From Cohnella lubricantis (GTDB lineage Bacteria; Bacillota; Bacilli; Paenibacillales; Paenibacillaceae): a stretch of 62,173 bases of DNA. A program made the position numbers and the translations under genes. The stretch covers positions 1 to 62,173 of the forward strand of contig NZ_JACJVN010000059.1 in assembly GCF_014212015.1 (NCBI RefSeq), written 5' to 3'. Under the pieces are notes generated by a model. The model saw only the letters and a program-made list of their open reading frames with translations, ran no database searches and was not told where the DNA came from. Shown here piece by piece: positions 47,601 to 54,422 of this stretch (the stretch's first letter is position 1; each line of letters begins with the position of its first letter).

Positions 47601-48880
47601 ACCTCGTTCGTGTCCTGGTATTCGTCCAGCAAGATTTCCGCGAACCGATTGCGGTAATCGAGCGCGGCGGCAGACGGCACGGACCGCTCCGGCGTCGAAG
47701 CCGGATCGCGAAGAATCCGCAGCGCGTAATGCTCGAGATCGCCGAAGTCGAGCAGTCCCTTGCCGCGCTTAGCCGCTTCGTACCGCTCGCCGAAGGCGGC
47801 GGCCAGCTCCGCCAGCGCGGCCATGTCCGGCGCCATCCGGCGAAGCTCGGCTGCATACTGCTCAGGCGTGCGAACGAACCACTCCTCCGCCAGCCGCGAC
47901 ACCGTCTTCTTCACTTCGTCGCGAAGCCCTTTGACCCGTTCCTGCAGCTCCGGATCGTAGTCGTCGCCGCGGCACGGCTTCAGCCGGCCGAACTGGGCGG
48001 CGGCGAACGCCGCGTTCCAGCTCTCCCATGGTTCGCCGGCCACCGCATCGAGCAGCGAGGCGATCAGCCTGCGGTCGTCCGCCAGCGTAGCTCCGTAAGG
48101 TACGGGTCCGCCGGGACTATCCGCGATGCCGATGCCTGTATCCAGCAGCTGCAGCGCGCCTTCGAGCGACAGGAGCACGTCCTTGCGCATGCTGTCCACC
48201 CATTCGCTTCGGGACAGCTCGTCCGCGTCCGCCACCTTGAACCGGGCGGCCGTCTCCTTCAGCCACCACTCGGGCCACGGATGGCTGCCCGCGAAGTCAT
48301 GCAGCTCCAGCACGAGCCGGTGCAGCGGCTCGTCGCTGCGCTCGCCGCCGAAGCGGTCCGCGAGCCCCGCCAGCGTACCCTGCTCTCCTTCGGCCTCGTA
48401 ACGCTCCTCGAACAGCGCGTCGAGCGTATCCATGCGCAGCAGCTCGGCCTCTGTCTCGTTCGCGATCCGAAAGCCCGGGTCAAGCCCGATGAGCGGCGCG
48501 TACTTCTCGATAACCTCCATGCAGAAGGAATGCAGCGTCGTGATCGAAGCTCGCGGCAGCAGCGCCAGCTGGCGGCGCAGGTGCGCGGAGTCCGGCCTCT
48601 TCTCCAGCTCGTCCTCGAGGGCGATGCGGATCCGCTCCTTCATCTCGGCGGCAGCCGCCTTGGTGAAGGTGGCGACGAGCAGCGCGTCGACGTCCAGCGG
48701 CCGCTCCTCATCCGCGATGCGGGAGATAATCCGCTCGACGAGGACGGCCGTCTTCCCGGAGCCTGCGGCAGCCGCGACGAGAATATTCGTGCCTTCCGCA
48801 GCGATGGCGGCCCACTGCTCGTCCGTCCACTTGCTGCCCGCCGGTTTATGATGGGTCGCTTCCATTCCGAAGCGCGTCAT
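44693..48880 (-). CDS. addA: ATP-dependent helicase/nuclease subunit A (AddA)
   Basis: 1395 residues, slightly longer than the ~1230 usual. Superfamily 1A helicase: Walker A AAAGSGKTAVLVERI near the N-terminus, SITTLHSFC, LLDEYQDTNEVQE, DVKQSIYRFR, NFRSRPRVVDAVN, VVRVVSIHKSKGLEFPVVF and LYVALTRPKEKL. The C-terminal RecB-like nuclease has VLVDYKTDR. AddAB processes double-strand breaks to load RecA. The extra length comes from Ala/Glu/Ser-rich inserts (e.g. around residues 505-530 and 620-660, and a Ser/Ala stretch near 1120). The ATG overlaps the addB stop (ATGA), with GGAGGAGG before it. Confidence 0.95.
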   Translation of the reverse strand: MTRFGMEATHHKPAGSKWTDEQWAAIAAEGTNILVAAAAGSGKTAVLVERIISRIADEERPLDVDALLVATFTKAAAAEMKERIRIALEDELEKRPDSAHLRRQLALLPRASITTLHSFCMEVIEKYAPLIGLDPGFRIANETEAELLRMDTLDALFEERYEAEGEQGTLAGLADRFGGERSDEPLHRLVLELHDFAGSHPWPEWWLKETAARFKVADADELSRSEWVDSMRKDVLLSLEGALQLLDTGIGIADSPGGPVPYGATLADDRRLIASLLDAVAGEPWESWNAAFAAAQFGRLKPCRGDDYDPELQERVKGLRDEVKKTVSRLAEEWFVRTPEQYAAELRRMAPDMAALAELAAAFGERYEAAKRGKGLLDFGDLEHYALRILRDPASTPERSVPSAAALDYRNRFAEILLDEYQDTNEVQEAIVSLIARHSPGNVFMVGDVKQSIYRFRLAEPGLFLAKYKSYDVWTATGGSTSADEPAAAERTSASVAASASGGAGDGLRIDLARNFRSRPRVVDAVNHVFRLILREKVGEMNYDRRAELVYGEGYPAEAQSESGVLPASSPYATELILIDAGAKVEAGAPEGGAAAESGDSETEPDAAGMEAAEAELESAQLEARCIAAEIKRLMGQDGSGAEPFAVYDGRSKMYRPLAYRDIVILLRAATSLAPSVLEEFKAAGIPAYAELATGYFAATEVDVMLSLLHLIDNPDQDIPLAGVLRSPLVGLDAEQLALIRLRRRQGSYWQAVCAAASEASNEARAIVDTQAGTPADAMDPAEAAPLDRQLADRLRAFLAKLESWRSFARREPIGELLNKLYRDTGYYDFVGGLPGGIQRQANLRALVDRARQFERNATSRGLFRFLRFLGRMRDTGSDLGAARALGEQEDVVRVVSIHKSKGLEFPVVFAAGLGRGFNKQDLNGLFLKHKKLGFGPKIVDPETRVAYPSLPQLAIRRRLKAEMLAEEMRVLYVALTRPKEKLILVGTTKNAEKDLNKWRELAETGGDGLPDYAIAAANRYLDWVGPAAALTGAEWDLREAGGAAAADEAAVASAAAAAPSTGGSSSASPYSTPRWRCRVLPASVLTQGSQEPETQQDSGDTLWNLALQLSPVSVTETAAGLRAYEALSWQDPNAEASRLAAKTSITALKRQQAEREAAERARPTHAGAGGMGMVESSVPPIESEPEWDEAERTTRFDTEELPETASRTFRLRRPRFLGDKKLTPAERGTVVHLAMQHLPIKPGTDIGEVEEMLNQLVERRIWSAEQRQSVAAEAIAAFCRTELYSRMCAARTVWREIPFSYGIPAGDAYSDAGAAAEEIVLIQGVIDCLFPEEDGLVLVDYKTDRVPLGNWEEAAENHRFQIERYAKAIGDILGQRVKEGYIYFIEGERTVRLL

Positions 48881-51800
48881 AGCGTTTCCTCCTCCCCTTC
48901 GGCCCGATTGTCCAGCCATTGCCATACCTGATCCTTATCGCTCGGCTTAGCGAGCATCTGATAGCGATTGCCCTCCAGCTGGCCGTCGAACTGACACACC
49001 GGACGGAATTCGCACACCGTGCAAGGGCTCTTCTTGTCCATTCGGTACGGCGCGATCGCCACGTCCCCGTCCGCGATCCGGCGGCCGATCCGCTTCATGC
49101 TTCCGCGCACCGAACGGCGCAGCACATCCCATTGGCCGGCGTCCGCCACCTGAGAGCGGGACGAGAAGGAGCCGTCCTTCTTGAACTCCACGGGCACGAC
49201 GGACGATTTGCCGCCGGAAGCGAGCGAGCCGTCCATCAGCGTGACCGCGTCGCCGTCGGCCAAGACGAGGCCCTGCATGCGGAACTCCTTCAGCATCGCC
49301 TGCTCCGCGTCCGCGCGCGACATGCCGTTCAAGGTGTTCAAGAGCGGATTGTGTACGTGAAAATAAAGCACGCCAGCCGGGCTGGCCGGACGGCCGAGCC
49401 AATGCGGCGCATGGCTGACGACGACATCCAGGTACGCCAGCATCTGCAGCGACAAGCCGTGGGCGACCTCGTCCAGCTTCAGCTTGACATCGCCGGATTT
49501 GTAATCCATGATCCGCAGCAGCAGCCCCTCCGGCGTATCCGCGGCGTCGACGCGGTCGATTCGGCCGACGATATCCATCCATCGGCCACGGCCGAGATTC
49601 AGCGAGAGCGGAGGCAGCGTGCCGGACGGCCCGAAGTCGATCTCGAGCCCGACCGGCTTGAACGCCGATACGCGCGCATGCTCGCCGAGCATGGTCGAAG
49701 CCCGCGCGACGATATCCTTCAGCTTGCGCGCCATCGCCTGATGGCGATGGGACGACAGCAGAATCTGCGACTGCACCTTCGGCAGCAGCCGCTCGACAGC
49801 GGCGGCCGCCTCCAGTTGCCAGCGGACGGCATCGGCTCCAGCCGGCCCTTCCGCGAGCAGCTTCTCCGTCGTCTGGCGCAAGGCGGCATGGAACAGCTGG
49901 CCGATGTCCGGCGCGTCCACCCGATACAGCTGCCTCTCCCGCAGCCTTAAGCCGTGCGAGGAGAAGTGCCGGAACGGGCAGGCGACGAACCGCTCCATCC
50001 GCGACACGCTGGACAGCAGACGGTCGCCGTACAGCAGCAGGCTGGTCCGCTCGGTCAGCGGGCGCTCCTCGTTCCGGTATTGAAGCGAGGAGAGCAGCCG
50101 GGCGAGACGTTCCCTCCACTCGCCGCGCTCGGTCATCCAGCGATAGACCGACCACCAGCCGGGCGAGAGATGGCCTCCTTGCCGCCAGTGGCGAAGCATC
50201 GTCACGAGCGATGTTAAGGCCCGTCCGGGATGAACGGCATAAGCAAGCTGACGGTCGTCCGTCTCTTCGGGGACGGGCTCCGCCGACAGCTGATGCTCCG
50301 GCAGCCCGGGAAAACGCTTTTTCAACCGACGAATAATCTCGGATGGGATAAGCCCCGCGCCTTCTTCGTCGGCGAGCGGATAGCTGATCCACAGATGGCG
50401 CGACGGCGTCGTCAGCGTCCAATAAGCGAGGAATCGCTCATCCAGCAGCCTGCGCTTCGCGCCCGGCGCCATCTCGATGCCCGCGGCCGCCAAGTCCTCG
50501 CGCTCCTCCTCCGACAGCACGCCGTTCTCGCGCACCGCCATCGGCATGACGCCGTCGTTCACGCCGAGCAGGTAGAGCACCTCGATCCGGTCCGAGCGGG
50601 TCCGCTCCGGGCTTCCGACGAGCACGCCGTCCAGCGACGGCGGCACCGCGCCCAGCTTCAGCTGCTCAAGGCCCGCGTCGACCATGCCGGCGAACAAGGC
50701 GACATCCGGCTTCTCGCCGCCGACCATCTCGACCATCTGGTCGAGCAGATCGAGCACGCCGTCCCACAGCGGGCGGTGCATTCGCGCCTTGCCGGGCTCG
50801 CCGGCAGCTTCGTCCGCGGCGCTCCAACGCTCCAATGTATCCGCGGCGCCGGACTCCTCCAGCAGCAGATAGAGCGCTTCACACTGATCCCGCACGGAGC
50901 CAGCCTTCTTGAAGCGCTGCTCCATGCGGCGCAGCGGGCCGGCCAAGGCGTCCCGCGTACGGCGGATCCGCTCCATCGCGCGGGCGCCGCGCTCGGGGTC
51001 GTCCTCCGCCTCGAGATCACCGCCGCCGAGCGGGCGCCAGGAGCGGTCGTCATGCCAGCGCCAGCCGTCGATGCCCGCGGCTAGCACGTAATTCTCCAGC
51101 CGGTCGACTTCTTCCCGTGTGACGATGCCGCTCTCCGGCTGCAGCAGATCGGTCTTCGCGCAGCGCAGAAGAGGGTCCGTGCGCCAGCCCGATACCACTG
51201 TCTCCAGCGCTGATCGGACGAATTCGACAAGCGGGTGATGCGACGCAGACGCTTTGCCGTCCAGGAAGTAAGGAATGCCATAGTCATCGAACACCTGTCC
51301 GAGCAGGTCGGCATAATCCTCCAGACGCCGAACGAAGACCGCCATCTCCCGCCAGCGGCCGCCCTCTTCCCTTACGCGGCGGAGCATATCGCGGGCGACC
51401 GCTTCCGCTTCCGCCCGGCGGTTCGCCGCCGCATGCAGCGACAATCCGCCTTCCGGCGTAAGCGCCGACAGATCGCCTCTCCACGATAAGCGGGCATTAT
51501 CGTAGGACATCTCCAGATGGGCCAGCGCAGGGCTCCGGGCGAACCGGGGAAGCACGGGCGGATTCAGCACAACCGGAGGCTCCAGCTCTACTCCTGCGGC
51601 GAGCGCCAGCTCGCTTAAGCGGACGGATGTCTCCGCCGTCGGATGGAACAGCTCCAGCTCGTCCGGCCGTTCGCCGGCTCCGTAAGGCCGGTCAAGGCAC
51701 AGCGCCGCGGAGACGCGGGATACCCGCTTCAGCAGCGCATCGATGACGGCGTACTCGTTCGGCGTGAAGCCGTGGAAGCCGTCCATCCACACCTCTGCGC

Positions 51801-52398
51801 CATTCAGCAGCGGCGCATGCGGAATGCCTTCCGCGAGCCGGGCGAGCGCGTCCTCTCCGTCGAGCCACTTCCCGGTTAGCTCGCGTTCGAGGTCCCCGAA
51901 CAAGAGCGTCAAATCGTGCAGCTTGTCCTTCAGCAGAATGGAAGCCGAGGAGGACTCGGCCGCGTAGCGGAGGCGTTCCAGCCGATCGCTGTCCGTCCCG
52001 TACCTTCTCCACTCGGTGAAAAGCTCGCCAAGCTTATCCGTCAGTCCGACGGCTTCCGCAGAGCCCTTGAACAGCTTAAGCTCCTCGCGCCGTCGCACGA
52101 GCGCTTTATGTACGAGCATCGCTTTGCCATTCTCGTTAATCGGCACCGCCGCAAGGCCGCCCGTCTCCTGCATCACGCGATAAGCGAGACGGCGGAAGCT
52201 GAGCACCTGCGCGCGCATGAAGCCCTTAAGGCCGGGCGTAGTCGCCATCGCGTACTCGGCCTGGAACGTCGCCTGCTCCGGCACGAGCAGGATCAGCGGC
52301 GGCCCTTCGGGATTGTCCGCCAGCTTCTGGCGAATCTCGTCGAGACATGCTCTGGTCTTGCCGCTTCCGGATCTGCCGACAATGAGTCTAAGCGCCAT
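48877..52398 (-). CDS. addB: ATP-dependent helicase/deoxyribonuclease subunit B (AddB)
   Basis: 1173 residues, the usual length. Walker A in MALRLIVGRSGSGKTRAC at the N-terminus, LILLVPEQATFQAEYA, a helicase-like core with inactive motifs for Chi recognition, and the C-terminal nuclease LRIMDYKSGDVKL. The iron-sulfur cluster cysteines are in FVACPFRHF and CTVCEFRPVC. ATG 52398 has GGAGGGG 7 bases before; the frame is open 74 codons upstream without a site. It forms the AddAB complex with the overlapping addA. Confidence 0.95.
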   Translation of the reverse strand: MALRLIVGRSGSGKTRACLDEIRQKLADNPEGPPLILLVPEQATFQAEYAMATTPGLKGFMRAQVLSFRRLAYRVMQETGGLAAVPINENGKAMLVHKALVRRREELKLFKGSAEAVGLTDKLGELFTEWRRYGTDSDRLERLRYAAESSSASILLKDKLHDLTLLFGDLERELTGKWLDGEDALARLAEGIPHAPLLNGAEVWMDGFHGFTPNEYAVIDALLKRVSRVSAALCLDRPYGAGERPDELELFHPTAETSVRLSELALAAGVELEPPVVLNPPVLPRFARSPALAHLEMSYDNARLSWRGDLSALTPEGGLSLHAAANRRAEAEAVARDMLRRVREEGGRWREMAVFVRRLEDYADLLGQVFDDYGIPYFLDGKASASHHPLVEFVRSALETVVSGWRTDPLLRCAKTDLLQPESGIVTREEVDRLENYVLAAGIDGWRWHDDRSWRPLGGGDLEAEDDPERGARAMERIRRTRDALAGPLRRMEQRFKKAGSVRDQCEALYLLLEESGAADTLERWSAADEAAGEPGKARMHRPLWDGVLDLLDQMVEMVGGEKPDVALFAGMVDAGLEQLKLGAVPPSLDGVLVGSPERTRSDRIEVLYLLGVNDGVMPMAVRENGVLSEEEREDLAAAGIEMAPGAKRRLLDERFLAYWTLTTPSRHLWISYPLADEEGAGLIPSEIIRRLKKRFPGLPEHQLSAEPVPEETDDRQLAYAVHPGRALTSLVTMLRHWRQGGHLSPGWWSVYRWMTERGEWRERLARLLSSLQYRNEERPLTERTSLLLYGDRLLSSVSRMERFVACPFRHFSSHGLRLRERQLYRVDAPDIGQLFHAALRQTTEKLLAEGPAGADAVRWQLEAAAAVERLLPKVQSQILLSSHRHQAMARKLKDIVARASTMLGEHARVSAFKPVGLEIDFGPSGTLPPLSLNLGRGRWMDIVGRIDRVDAADTPEGLLLRIMDYKSGDVKLKLDEVAHGLSLQMLAYLDVVVSHAPHWLGRPASPAGVLYFHVHNPLLNTLNGMSRADAEQAMLKEFRMQGLVLADGDAVTLMDGSLASGGKSSVVPVEFKKDGSFSSRSQVADAGQWDVLRRSVRGSMKRIGRRIADGDVAIAPYRMDKKSPCTVCEFRPVCQFDGQLEGNRYQMLAKPSDKDQVWQWLDNRAEGEEETL

Positions 52399-52439
52399 TC
52401 TTCCAACCCCTCCGACCGTTCGTTGTTTGTCTCTCCATT

Positions 52440-52446
52440 GTACCAT
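52440..52446 (-). promoter_or_regulatory. Possible extended -10 promoter of addB
   Basis: Minus strand TGGTACAAT about 45 bases before the addB start; TG one base before the -10 gives an extended -10. No clear -35. Confidence 0.4.
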
Positions 52447-52662
52447 ATCCGGGCTAATGCGCACACTTGTTCGATTTGGCAAAAATGAAGGCGGCAACTC
52501 CGAAGCAATGGCGGATTGAAGGCGGAAAGCGAAGAAACTTGGACGTAGAACGTTGGCTGGACGAGCGCAGAACGCAGTGGTATCGGCGAATCGCTCGCAA
52601 GCGAATATTCGGGATGACAAGCTCCGAATGACAAGTTATCATATTAGCCAAGAGACGAAGAA

Positions 52663-52710
52663 CGTCCCGACCCATTTGCCCGTTGCGGCAGTAGGGTTCG
52701 GGGCGTTTTT
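52663..52710 (+). terminator. Terminator-like hairpin in the leader of the nuclease gene
   Basis: CGTCCCGACCC (52663-52673) pairs with GGGTTCGGGGCG (52694-52705), 11 bp with one G-U and one bulged T; TGCC/GGCA (52677-52690) forms an inner helix; TTTTT follows. It precedes the gene at 52737 on the same strand. The 338-base gap 52399-52736 contains no convincing gene. Confidence 0.55.
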
Positions 52711-52736
52711 GGCTTTGTGTACATGGAGGTGTGACT

Positions 52737-53414
52737 ATGGAATTCGAGCAGGCTTATGAATCGTTCTTGACCCGTCATATCGAGAGAAGGACGGGCGAGC
52801 GGAAAGGAAGGCTGCTAAGCCGGAACTTTCATGCCGAGAAGCTTTTTCTACGCAACGTGTGGTGGCCCTTGAAGGGGAATCTGGAGGATCTCCATCCCGA
52901 ATACGAGATCATGGATTGGCGAGGACGGTCGTACTTTGCCGACTTCGCGTGGACGCCGTCCGGGGCTCCCGTCTTCCTGTGGGAGATCAAAGGCTTCGCC
53001 AAGCATGTAAGGGACATGGACCGCAACGGTTATTCGGGCGAGCTGAACCGCGAATTGTTCCTGCAGGGGCTGGGCTATCGTGTCGCCTCGTTCGCTTATG
53101 ACGATGTCGAGGGCCGGCCTGAGCTGGTCATCACCCTGCTTCGACTGCTGCCGAGCCAATTCCAGGGGGACGTCCTTCCTGTTAAGTTAGACGCGCTCGC
53201 CGAGAGAGAAATCATTCGAATGGCGATCCGATTGGCAAGGCCGTTCCGCCCCGTCGACGTCACCCGCCACTTGAGCATCAACTATCGCACGACGATGAAG
53301 CACATGAACAGTCTAGTCGTTAAAGGCTGGGTCAGACCCGTCGCCACCGGTAACGGAGAGCGGATCGTCTGGTACGCGCTGGCGAAGGAAGGCTTAGCGT
53401 TCTACCTCGACTAG
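52737..53414 (+). CDS. Putative PD-(D/E)XK (Vsr/DUF559-like) nuclease with C-terminal winged helix
   Basis: 225 residues. Residues ~35-150 carry a plausible nuclease core: a helical Glu (FHAEKLFLRNVWWPL), Asp in RSYFADFAWTP, E-x-K in VFLWEIKGFAKH, and a helix with MDRNGYSGELNRELFLQGLGYRVASFAYDDV, like the R...L...GY.V pattern of DUF559/Vsr proteins. Residues ~165-225 look like a winged helix (FRPVDVTRHLSINYRTTMKHMNSLVVKGWVRPV...ERIVWYALAKEGLAF). ATG 52737 has GGAGG 7 bases before it. It is divergent from addB. I do not recognise the family by name; both domain calls come from motif pattern only, and DNA repair or defence are possible roles. Confidence 0.5.
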   Translation: MEFEQAYESFLTRHIERRTGERKGRLLSRNFHAEKLFLRNVWWPLKGNLEDLHPEYEIMDWRGRSYFADFAWTPSGAPVFLWEIKGFAKHVRDMDRNGYSGELNRELFLQGLGYRVASFAYDDVEGRPELVITLLRLLPSQFQGDVLPVKLDALAEREIIRMAIRLARPFRPVDVTRHLSINYRTTMKHMNSLVVKGWVRPVATGNGERIVWYALAKEGLAFYLD

Positions 53415-53587
53415 ACAGAATGAGCGGGGCGGAGTGCGGGCGCTGGATGATGCGAGAGGGGGAGGGTGCGCAGGGGGAGGGTGCCCAGGTGAGGAGGTCT
53501 AGAGCGGGGGGTGTGCAGTGGTTGATGGTGAGGGAGTTGATGGTGTGGGAGTTGGATGGTACGGTGGTTGATCGTGCGGTCGATAGT

Positions 53588-53769
53588 CTAGTTGCATTTG
53601 TACACTTAGATTCTCTATCCAGAAGTGATTCGATTAGCTAGTTGCATAAGTACACTTAGTTTAGAGGCGGACCGCCATTTAGGAGGCTTGGAGAGGAACT
53701 AAGTGCAGATTTGCAACTAGAGCAGCGTAAACCCGCTAATTCGAGAAATCTAGTTGTACAAAATACAAC
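53588..53769. repeat. Small palindrome-type interspersed repeat, four copies
   Basis: Two direct copies of CTAGTTGCA-N6-CACTTAG at 53588-53609 and 53638-53659 (50 apart), one inverted copy at 53699-53720, and a related unit CTAGTTGTACAAAATACAAC at 53750-53769 that folds as GTTGTA-CAAAA-TACAAC. No coding frame is supported. The stretch 53415-53587 before it is strongly G-rich on the plus strand and shows no gene. Confidence 0.7.
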
Positions 53770-53864
53770 AAGGCAGCGGCGGAGCGGATCGGGACCCATT
53801 GATTCGGAGTCGCGTATCTGCGGAACTGCGATGCGATTCCACAGAACGCAGCCCAGGCATAGGC

Positions 53865-54019
53865 GAATCGTCCGCGCTGTCTGATGACCACTGGCAACCA
53901 TACGAACTGTTTGCGCTTTCTGATACCCACTGGCAACCAACGAGCTGTTCGCGCTGTCTAATGACCACAGGCAACCGGACGAGTTGTTCACGCTGTCAGT
54001 CGCCTGCAGGCAAACAAGC
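53865..54019. repeat. Four tandem degenerate 39-base repeats
   Basis: Units at 53865-53903, 53904-53941 (38 bases), 53942-53980 and 53981-54019, each with the core GCGCTGTCTGATGACCACTGGCAAC in diverged form. On the minus strand they stay open in more than one frame, giving 13-residue units such as SSGCLWSLDSANS or VASGHQTARTIRL. The 38-base unit shifts the frame, so I treat this as a non-coding repeat array. Confidence 0.75.
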
Positions 54020-54083
54020 GAGGCACTGTAACAGCGCCCCGCCCTCCGCAAACGTCGATATATGTCGAACAAATGATTCGCTC

Positions 54084-54302
54084 TCAGGAGATGTTCAGAT
54101 AGAGCTTCGTGCCGTCCGAGAATTGGAAGATCGCCGCCTGCGTCATCAGCTCCACGTTGGTTACCGTCTTCCACTTGCGCCTAAAATCAAGATCCAATGC
54201 CATTTCCTTCATGCGGTCGTTCAGCAGTTTGCGGCTCTCCAGCCTGTTCGCCCTGTTCTGCAGCGGTACGGCGCGCCGTCCGAAGCATAGGACATCCATC
54301 AT
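54084..54302 (-). CDS. Small hypothetical protein (72 aa)
   Basis: 72 residues: MMDVLCFGRRAVPLQNRANRLESRKLLNDRMKEMALDLDFRRKWKTVTNVELMTQAAIFQFSDGTKLYLNIS. A basic helical first part and a short beta hairpin at the end. GGAAGGAG lies 6 bases before the ATG at 54302, and codon use fits the neighbours. No family recognised. It could be expressed from the rlmI-like transcript by readthrough of the hairpin at 54378. Confidence 0.5.
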   Translation of the reverse strand: MMDVLCFGRRAVPLQNRANRLESRKLLNDRMKEMALDLDFRRKWKTVTNVELMTQAAIFQFSDGTKLYLNIS

Positions 54303-54377
54303 CAACATCTCCTTCCGTCATTTGGAATCTCTCTCTACACCAAATGTATCGGAAAGACGTTAAAAAAGTTACAGGTT

Positions 54378-54418
54378 TCGACACTCACATTTTCTTAACA
54401 TTTCGATTTGTGTCGAAC
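54378..54418 (-). terminator. Hairpin after the RlmI-like gene
   Basis: TTCGACAC (54378-54385)/GTGTCGAA (54411-54418), an 8-bp perfect stem with a 25-base loop directly after the stop codon. Six T follow on the minus strand nine bases later, so it is an imperfect terminator. Confidence 0.4.
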
Positions 54419-54422
54419 AATG

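Noticed and set aside
47567..48931. 454-codon plus-strand frame opposite addA
   Set aside because: Arg/Leu/Gln-rich antisense shadow without ribosome binding site.
53865..54019. CRISPR array
   Set aside because: Units are adjacent, degenerate and without unique spacers, and no cas genes are present.
53656..54174. 172-codon minus-strand frame across the 39-base repeats
   Set aside because: It crosses a frame-shifting 38-base unit, other frames are equally open, and no ribosome binding site or family is seen; better treated as a repeat region.
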